From the NCBI RefSeq assembly GCF_020181655.1, contig NZ_CP084032.1, positions 4,836,001 to 4,900,000 of the forward strand: a stretch of 64,000 bases of DNA, given 5' to 3'. Each line of letters starts with the position of its first letter. The first letter of the stretch is position 1. Shown piece after piece: positions 58,174 to 64,000 of the stretch. The notes below the pieces were generated by a model. That model ran no database searches. It worked only from the letters and a program-made list of their open reading frames with translations, and was not told the origin of the DNA. The position numbers were made by a program, and so were the translations under genes. This DNA is from Pectobacterium colocasium (GTDB lineage: Bacteria; Pseudomonadota; Gammaproteobacteria; Enterobacterales; Enterobacteriaceae).

Positions 58174-59511
58174 ATGAATAAATTACAACCCGGTCTTGCT
58201 ACCGAGCAGGGCCTGCTGGAGCGTGTGTTTAAACTTAAACAACACGGTACGACAGCACGTACGGAAACGATTGCCGGTTTCACGACGTTTTTGACGATGG
58301 TCTACATCGTTTTTGTTAACCCGCAGATTCTGGGCGCGGCGGGGATGGATACCAAAGCGGTCTTTGTGACCACCTGTTTGATTGCCGCATTCGGCAGTAT
58401 TTTGATGGGGTTGCTGGCGAACCTGCCTGTGGCACTGGCTCCGGCAATGGGTCTGAATGCGTTTTTCGCTTTTGTCGTCGTCGGCGCGATGGGGCTGCCG
58501 TGGCAAGTTGCGATGGGTGCTATTTTCTGGGGCGCAATCGGTTTCCTGTTGCTGACCATTTTCCAGATTCGCTATTGGATGATCGCCAATATCCCGCTTA
58601 GCCTGCGTTTGGGTATCGCCAGCGGTATCGGGCTGTTCATTGCCATGATGGGTCTGAAAAATGCCGGCATTATCGTTCCTAACCCAGAAACGCTGGTGAC
58701 CATTGGTAACCTGACGTCACACAGCGTGCTGCTGGGGGCGCTGGGCTTTTTCATTATTGTGGCGCTGGCGTCACGCAATATTCATGCTGCGGTGCTGATC
58801 TCCATCGTCGTGACCACCTCGATTGGCCTGCTACTGGGTGATGTGAAGTTTGCTGGCGTGTTCTCTATGCCGCCGAGCGTTACGTCGGTAGTTGGTCAGG
58901 TTGATTTGGCGGGGGCGTTAAATCTGGGAATGTCCGGCATTATTTTCTCTTTCATGCTGGTTAACCTGTTCGACTCCTCCGGTACGCTGATCGGCGTAAC
59001 GGATAAAGCCGGTCTGGTCGATGCGCGCGGTAAGTTCCCGCGTATGAAACAAGCACTGTACGTTGATAGCGTTAGCTCTGTGGCCGGTTCATTTATCGGA
59101 ACCTCCTCCGTTACAGCGTATATTGAAAGCTCCTCTGGCGTATCCGTCGGTGGACGCACCGGCCTGACTGCCGTCATCGTGGGTCTGCTGTTCCTGCTGG
59201 TAATCTTCCTGTCACCGTTGGCGGGTATGGTGCCTGCCTACGCGGCGGCTGGCGCATTGATTTACGTGGGCGTACTGATGACGTCCAGCCTGGCGCGTGT
59301 GAAGTGGGATGACCTGACGGAAGCGGTTCCAGCCTTTATTACCGCTGTGATGATGCCGTTCAGCTTCTCGATTACTGAAGGGATCGCGCTGGGCTTCATT
59401 TCTTACTGTGTGATGAAGCTAACGACGGGACGCTGGCGTGAAATCAGCCCATGCGTGGTTGTCGTTGCGCTGCTGTTCCTGCTGAAAATCGTGTTTATCG
59501 ACGGGCATTAA
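58174..59511 (+). CDS. adeP: Adenine permease AdeP (YieG)
   Basis: This 445-residue AzgA-type purine/proton symporter has the length of E. coli YieG. Hallmarks are ETIAGFTTFLTMVYIVFVNP at the N terminus, ALAPAMGLNAFF, and the substrate-site block LFDSSGTLIGV. It has about 13 helices. ATG 58174 is chosen; the upstream in-frame start is weak. E. coli AdeP takes up adenine with high affinity. Confidence 0.94.
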   Translation: MNKLQPGLATEQGLLERVFKLKQHGTTARTETIAGFTTFLTMVYIVFVNPQILGAAGMDTKAVFVTTCLIAAFGSILMGLLANLPVALAPAMGLNAFFAFVVVGAMGLPWQVAMGAIFWGAIGFLLLTIFQIRYWMIANIPLSLRLGIASGIGLFIAMMGLKNAGIIVPNPETLVTIGNLTSHSVLLGALGFFIIVALASRNIHAAVLISIVVTTSIGLLLGDVKFAGVFSMPPSVTSVVGQVDLAGALNLGMSGIIFSFMLVNLFDSSGTLIGVTDKAGLVDARGKFPRMKQALYVDSVSSVAGSFIGTSSVTAYIESSSGVSVGGRTGLTAVIVGLLFLLVIFLSPLAGMVPAYAAAGALIYVGVLMTSSLARVKWDDLTEAVPAFITAVMMPFSFSITEGIALGFISYCVMKLTTGRWREISPCVVVVALLFLLKIVFIDGH

Positions 59512-59518
59512 TCCGTTC

Positions 59519-59545
59519 GTGGCTCCAGGGCTTTCCTGGAGCCAC
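59519..59545. terminator. Hairpin between adeP and yieE
   Basis: GTGGCTCCAGG pairs with CCTGGAGCCAC around a 5-nt loop between the two convergent stops. It lacks a T run on either side, so it may be a weak or Rho-assisted terminator. Confidence 0.5.
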
Positions 59546-59567
59546 AAGTCTGCGACAAGGCAGATGG

Positions 59568-60311
59568 CTACTGTGAAGCGATAGAGGTGACTTTTTCTAT
59601 CGTATGGCTGGTTAATTTCATATAGCGTAAAGACTGGCGCTGTTGCTGTAGAATTTCTCCCGCTTTTCTCATGCCCGATGCCGATGTATATTTCCACATG
59701 ATCAATCGGTTAAGCGTCGGTATATGGGCACAGGCCCAGGCAAGATAATCATCAACATCGCTCATCACTTCTACGGTGGGGATGCGGGTTGAACGCAGCC
59801 TGCCAGAAGCGGGGTGAAGTTTCAGGTGATTGGGAGGGTGGCTGTTTACGCCAGGGATTTTCATTAATGACTGGCGAATGGTGCATAGCTGCGTTGCCGC
59901 TTCCAGCGGATCGCGCTGAGCGTCGATCCACGCCTGTTCGGCCTGTGTCTGCGCCTGCATCTGTGGAATAGCCTGATTCGTCGGCCTGACATGAACGATT
60001 TCGATATCCATACCCACGCTTCCTTCTTCACTCAGGAGGATGGCGATGGTGTTGCCTGCATAGCCGATGCTGAAATTGGGCATATTGGGATCGGCAAAAT
60101 AAGGGCGTCCTTCAGGGGACTCCAGCAGTGTGGGTAACAGCGGATAGCCGAAAAAATAGAACATCATCTCAGCCAGCAGCACGCGACTTTTCAGATAACG
60201 CTCGCGGCGTTTGGCTGAAAAACCTTGTGTTGATGAGATGAGCCTATCGGGCAGTCTTTGTAAGTCAGGAAGCGCTTCCGTGCTTGTCCACCTGACAAAA
60301 TGGCAGGTCAT
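59568..60311 (-). CDS. yieE: Phosphopantetheinyl transferase-like protein YieE
   Basis: This 247-residue protein follows E. coli YieE (249 aa), encoded near adeP there too. The 4'-phosphopantetheinyl transferase core is partly kept: RERYLKSRVLLAEMMF, FSIGYAGN in place of the usual SHS block, and GMDIE for the Mg2+-binding Asp/Glu. The second motif W-x2-K-E-A-x2-K reads CTIRQSLMK, so the Trp, Lys and catalytic Glu are replaced. Activity is therefore doubtful. Confidence 0.82.
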   Translation of the reverse strand: MTCHFVRWTSTEALPDLQRLPDRLISSTQGFSAKRRERYLKSRVLLAEMMFYFFGYPLLPTLLESPEGRPYFADPNMPNFSIGYAGNTIAILLSEEGSVGMDIEIVHVRPTNQAIPQMQAQTQAEQAWIDAQRDPLEAATQLCTIRQSLMKIPGVNSHPPNHLKLHPASGRLRSTRIPTVEVMSDVDDYLAWACAHIPTLNRLIMWKYTSASGMRKAGEILQQQRQSLRYMKLTSHTIEKVTSIASQ

Positions 60312-60500
60312 TGTTCACTCCGTGATCGTGATAAAAGATGGGAACCTATCAGGCATTACCAATGCATATTATCAGACAAATATGTGATCTAAAGAAAAAT
60401 CGATGGATAAATCGGCGATAATTATTAATTAGGCACAACGAATTTTCTGCATTGTGTGTTTTGTGGCGATTCTTCCCTGTTCGCCACCTTCCAGTCTGTT
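60312..60500. other. Intergenic region between the ferredoxin gene and yieE
   Basis: A 189-bp A/T-rich interval between two minus-strand genes. It must hold the yieE promoter. No hairpin or small gene stands out. Confidence 0.4.
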
Positions 60501-61022
60501 CTAATGGTTCGGCCATCCCAGCGCGGAACGCCGCTGTTTTTCCAGCGTCTGCTTACGCAGCTCATCTGCGGTCACTAAGCGTAGTGCCGATGTTGGACAT
60601 ACGCTGACGCAGGATGGGCTCTGGGCGACATCCACGCACAAATCGCATTTGTGAACCTCGCTTTGCGTGAGGTGTGATTCTCCTTCGTCATTCGATGCTT
60701 TCGTCACCACATTGATGGCCCCGAAGGGACAAGCGACGACGCAGCTTTTGCAGCCGATGCAGCGGGACTGCATCACCTGGATGCTGTCCCGATCCCGCAC
60801 CAGCGCGTCATTTGGGCAGACGCTGGCACAGGGTGCATTCTCACACTGCCGACACAGGACAGGGACGCTGACGCTGGCGCTTTTGACGACCTTCAGGCGG
60901 GGAAAGAAGTGAGAAGGCCTCAGCTGCGCGCTGTGGCCGCCGCTATGGGCGACCGCGCAGGCGATCTCACAGGTTCGGCAGCCGATACATTTTTCTGCTT
61001 CAGCGATGATAAATTGGTTCAT
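60501..61022 (-). CDS. Four-cluster [4Fe-4S] ferredoxin-type protein (HydN/YgfS-like)
   Basis: This 173-residue electron carrier has four cysteine groups: CIGCRTCEIAC, CRQCENAPCASVCP, CIGCKSCVVACP and CDLCVDVAQSPSCVSVCP, as in HydN, YgfS and the N terminus of AegA. It starts inside the aegA stop (4-nt overlap), so it is translated with AegA and probably exchanges electrons with it. The similarity to the AegA N-terminal domain suggests a duplication. Confidence 0.88.
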   Translation of the reverse strand: MNQFIIAEAEKCIGCRTCEIACAVAHSGGHSAQLRPSHFFPRLKVVKSASVSVPVLCRQCENAPCASVCPNDALVRDRDSIQVMQSRCIGCKSCVVACPFGAINVVTKASNDEGESHLTQSEVHKCDLCVDVAQSPSCVSVCPTSALRLVTADELRKQTLEKQRRSALGWPNH

Positions 61023-63043
61023 GAGCGAACCTCCTCGCGGGTTGCGTTCATCTCAGGACGTTGTGGATGCGCGGGAATCGTACCCGTGACGGCGGTCAGC
61101 CCCATTGTCGCCATCATTCCCAATGCGGCTTTGCGCCCGTCGGCAATGGCGGTCACGACCAGATCGGCACCGCGTACGGCATCACCACCGGCAAAGATAC
61201 GCGGGTGATTAGTCTGGCAAGGTATCTGGCTATCAAGCGGGGTGGTGATGTACCCCCAGTTATCCAGATTGACGCCGGCCTCTTCCAGCCACGGCATGTT
61301 GTGTGACTGAAAGCCAAATGCGGTGATCACGGCTTCCGCAGGCTGCACGAATTCTGAGCCAGGAATGGGGCGCGGACGACGACGACCGCTGGCGTCAGGC
61401 TCGCCCAGTTCGGTGCGAACCAGACTAATCCCGCAGACTTCGCCCTGTTCATTGAGGCAGATTTTTTGTGGCTGGACGTTAAACAGGAACTCTACGCCTT
61501 CTTCACGGGAGTTCTTCACTTCTTTTTTCGAGCCCGGCATGTTGGCTTCATCACGACGATACGCGCAGGTGACGGATACCGCACCCTGCCGGACGGACGT
61601 GCGCAGACAATCCATCGCGGTATCTCCACCGCCGAGTACCACGACGCGCTTGCCCGCCATCGAGATATAAGGTTCATCCTCTCGTTCAGGCAGACCCATC
61701 ACGTGTTTGGTATTGGCAATCAGGAAGGGAAGCGCATCGAAAACGCCGGGAGCCTCTTCATTATCAATGTTGGCCTTCATGGAGCGGTAGGTGCCTACGC
61801 CGAGGAAAACGGTGTCATAGTCGTCCAGAAGTTGAGCCAGAGAAATATCTTTCCCCACTTCGGTATTCAGTCGAAATTCGATTCCCATGGCGCTGAACAC
61901 CTCACGACGATGAATCAGGACGTCTTTATCCAGCTTGAACGACGGAATGCCGAACGTGAGCAGCCCACCAATTTCCGGGTGACGGTCGAATACCACGGCC
62001 TGTACGCCGTTGCGAGCCAGCACATCGGCACAAGACAGCCCAGCCGGACCCGCACCGACAATCGCCGCGCGTTTACCGCTGGGAACGACATGCGTCATGT
62101 CGGGCGACCAGCCCATTGCCATGGCGGTATCGGTAATGTAGCGCTCAACGTTGCCGATGGTGATAGCACCGTACTCTTTACCCAGCGTACAGGCTCCTTC
62201 GCATAGCCGATCCTGCGGGCACACCCGACCGCAGATTTCCGGCAGGCTGCTGGTTTGGTGCGACAACTCAACGGCTTCAAGAATACGCCCCTGCTTCGCC
62301 AGACTCAGCAGTTCAGGAATATTGTTATGCAGCGGACAGGTCCACTCACAGATCGCGCGTTTGCCACAGGAAAGGCAGCGATCGGCCTGATCTTCCGTCT
62401 GCTGCATAGAGAAGCCATGATAAATTTCATCAAACGTGGAGGTTCTCTGGGTCAGCGGCTTTTTCTCGGCATCCTGGCGCGGCCAGTTCTTTCTTTTACT
62501 GAGCGGATTGGTTGTCTGCGCCTTCAGTACAGGCGTTTCACGCTGCCAGTGGGAGGCTGAACGCAGTGCCATCATCTGCTGTTTTTCCTGACGGCGAGCC
62601 ACTAACGTTTGTTCGCTGACTAACTGCAAGGCTTGCGTCGGGCAGGCTTCTACGCACGCTTGCCCTTGGGGGCGATCGGCGCAGAGATCGCATTTATGGG
62701 CGACGGTGCTGTTGTCCGCAGGGTTGGTCACCATCGACATCGCACCGAACGGGCAAGCCAGTACACAGCTTTTACAGCCAATACACTTTTCCTGAACGAG
62801 TTGAATGCTATTGTCTTTTCTGATCAAGGCCTGCGTTGGGCACACGCTGGCACAAGGGGCATCTTCACAGTGACGGCATGTCACGGCAGCCCGCAGCGTT
62901 GGCGTATTGAATGCCTTGATTCTGGGCTGAAACACCGTGGTGCTATCTGGATACCGCTCATCATTGTGTGCAATGACGCAGGCGATTTCGCATGCATGGC
63001 ACCCCATACAGTCTTGAGTACTGGCAATAACAAATCGGTTCAT
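61019..63043 (-). CDS. aegA: AegA-type iron-sulfur/FAD oxidoreductase
   Basis: This 674-residue fusion (659 in E. coli AegA) starts with a HydN-like ferredoxin domain (about 1-150, four cysteine groups). A glutamate-synthase small-subunit-like domain follows: CLSCGKRAICEWTCPLHNNIPE cluster region, FAD motif GAGPAGLSCADVL, and NAD(P)H motif GGGDTAMDC. E. coli AegA and its relative UacF act in anaerobic urate degradation with formate dehydrogenase H. No urate genes lie in this window. Confidence 0.92.
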   Translation of the reverse strand: MNRFVIASTQDCMGCHACEIACVIAHNDERYPDSTTVFQPRIKAFNTPTLRAAVTCRHCEDAPCASVCPTQALIRKDNSIQLVQEKCIGCKSCVLACPFGAMSMVTNPADNSTVAHKCDLCADRPQGQACVEACPTQALQLVSEQTLVARRQEKQQMMALRSASHWQRETPVLKAQTTNPLSKRKNWPRQDAEKKPLTQRTSTFDEIYHGFSMQQTEDQADRCLSCGKRAICEWTCPLHNNIPELLSLAKQGRILEAVELSHQTSSLPEICGRVCPQDRLCEGACTLGKEYGAITIGNVERYITDTAMAMGWSPDMTHVVPSGKRAAIVGAGPAGLSCADVLARNGVQAVVFDRHPEIGGLLTFGIPSFKLDKDVLIHRREVFSAMGIEFRLNTEVGKDISLAQLLDDYDTVFLGVGTYRSMKANIDNEEAPGVFDALPFLIANTKHVMGLPEREDEPYISMAGKRVVVLGGGDTAMDCLRTSVRQGAVSVTCAYRRDEANMPGSKKEVKNSREEGVEFLFNVQPQKICLNEQGEVCGISLVRTELGEPDASGRRRPRPIPGSEFVQPAEAVITAFGFQSHNMPWLEEAGVNLDNWGYITTPLDSQIPCQTNHPRIFAGGDAVRGADLVVTAIADGRKAALGMMATMGLTAVTGTIPAHPQRPEMNATREEVRS

Positions 63044-63486
63044 TACCTTTTCCCACTCTGGATCCCTCGATCGTGGCCTTTATCCTAATCGCTGGATAAC
63101 GCCCTGACCTTGATATAGAGCAGGTTAAAAGTCGGTTAATGTTAAATCTCACTCCGGTTATTAATGAAATTATTGAATCGTTTCAGTTAGTTGTAATGTT
63201 ATGTGAAAGTAATGGCATGGTTGCATATAGCCTTGTTTTTTATCCGGTTTAAAGCGATTTATTCCAGGTAAAAATTCTGGTTTTCATGATTTTTGTTCAT
63301 TTTCCCATGAAATAACTCGTTACTTTTCCTTACGCCCCTCATAATGTCGAACGCTATTTAAATGCAGCAAAACAGTGTTTTATCAAAGCAATGTTTCTGC
63401 TAAATAGTATGTTTAGGGCATTTTCATTATTAATCAATAACCTAGAATTTATCAGGGTTAATGGATTGTCACTAAGGGATAGTGTT
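63044..63486. other. Divergent intergenic region aegA - CsgG-like gene
   Basis: About 440 bp, A/T-rich, with no credible gene; a short minus-strand frame at 63354-63587 runs antisense to the lipoprotein start. It must contain both promoters. Confidence 0.5.
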
Positions 63487-64000
63487 ATGAATAAAAAGGT
63501 CGTTCTTTGTTCTGTATTCATGTCAGCAGCGTTATTGAGCGGATGTGCGACAGAGTCTTCCCGTACTGTAGAAGCACAAAAAGTCACTTCTTACAGTACG
63601 CCTTATCAGGGCGTTCGCAGCCCGATTTCCGTCGGAAAATTTGAAAACCGCTCTAACTATATGAACGGTATTTTTTCTGATGGGGTTGACCGCTTAGGTA
63701 ATCAATCCAAGACCATTCTTGTTAGCCATCTTCAGCAGAGCGGCCGCTTTAATGTGTTGGATCGTACCAATATGGAAGAGCTTAAAGCGGAAGCGGGTAT
63801 TAAAGGACAAACGCAGACGCTGAAAGGCGCTAGCTATGTTGTTACTGGCGATGTGACCGAGTTTGGTCGCAAAGAAGTGGGCGATCATCAACTGTGGGGC
63901 ATCCTTGGGCGCGGTAAGACACAGGTTGCTTATGCAAAAACTACGTTGAATGTGGTGAATGTACAAACGTCTGAAGTCGTGTATTCCGTACAGGGCGCGG
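63487..64000 (+). CDS. CsgG/HfaB-family lipoprotein, partial
   Basis: The gene starts at ATG 63487 and runs off the window after about 171 codons without a stop. The N terminus is a lipoprotein signal with lipobox LLSGC (Cys at position 20). The mature part shows the CsgG/HfaB pattern: VGKFENRSNY, SHLQQSGRFNVLDRTNMEELKAE, GASYVVTGDVTEFGR. Family members form or assist outer-membrane export channels; with no curli genes in view it is more likely a CsgG homologue from another cluster. Confidence 0.85.
   Translation, partial: MNKKVVLCSVFMSAALLSGCATESSRTVEAQKVTSYSTPYQGVRSPISVGKFENRSNYMNGIFSDGVDRLGNQSKTILVSHLQQSGRFNVLDRTNMEELKAEAGIKGQTQTLKGASYVVTGDVTEFGRKEVGDHQLWGILGRGKTQVAYAKTTLNVVNVQTSEVVYSVQGA

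Overview
The window comes from a soft-rot enterobacterium, almost certainly Pectobacterium. The housekeeping proteins are close to their E. coli counterparts throughout, and a family 9 exopolygalacturonate lyase (pelX) under a KdgR-type box points to a pectinolytic plant pathogen. It is chromosomal and spans the replication origin. Protein identities come from reading the translated sequences and comparing them with remembered family members; no database search was run.

Layout. 1-4140 (minus strand): an rRNA operon, 16S - tRNA-Ile - tRNA-Ala - 23S (23S truncated by the window edge), with P1, P2 and boxA signals. 4142-5554: a complete IS4-group insertion sequence with an 11-bp target duplication, inserted just upstream of rrn P1. 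5596-11524: the ribose operon rbsDACBKR (minus strand) with two RbsR operators and a CRP site. 11614-14275: ygiW divergent from the two-component pair qseBC. 14427-20598: kup, ravA-viaA, asnA. 20751-24729: asnC, mioC, oriC, mnmG, rsmG. 25232-32323: the complete ATP synthase operon atpIBEFHAGDC. 32555-34789: pelX. 35104-38504: glmU-glmS.

38505-46203 is a genomic island between glmS and the pstS promoter. It starts exactly 25 bp after the glmS stop codon with what reads as a shortened right end of a Tn7-family transposon. It continues with an IS3-family transposase fragment, a four-gene Wadjet (JetABCD) SMC/condensin-type anti-plasmid system, and an IS256-family transposase fragment that abuts the pho boxes of pstS. 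This is the main accessory region and the most interesting part of the window. Wadjet itself is a known system; what seems worth reporting is its carriage by a decayed Tn7-like element at attTn7.

46202-51056: the Pho-regulated pstSCAB-phoU operon. 51058-52900: a YdcN/SutR-like regulator divergent from a BenE transporter, with two palindromic operators between them. 53049-56909: a VOC-fold protein, a solitary Abi/HEPN-like protein, and an amino-acid ABC uptake operon without its ATPase. 57167-60311: yieH, adeP and the degenerate phosphopantetheinyl transferase homologue yieE. 60501-63043: aegA with a small four-cluster ferredoxin. 63487-64000: the start of a CsgG/HfaB-family lipoprotein gene.

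Two families of structured intergenic repeats also occur. One (32387-32533 and 56923-57136) has termini that covary between copies and an apex that is enlarged in one copy.
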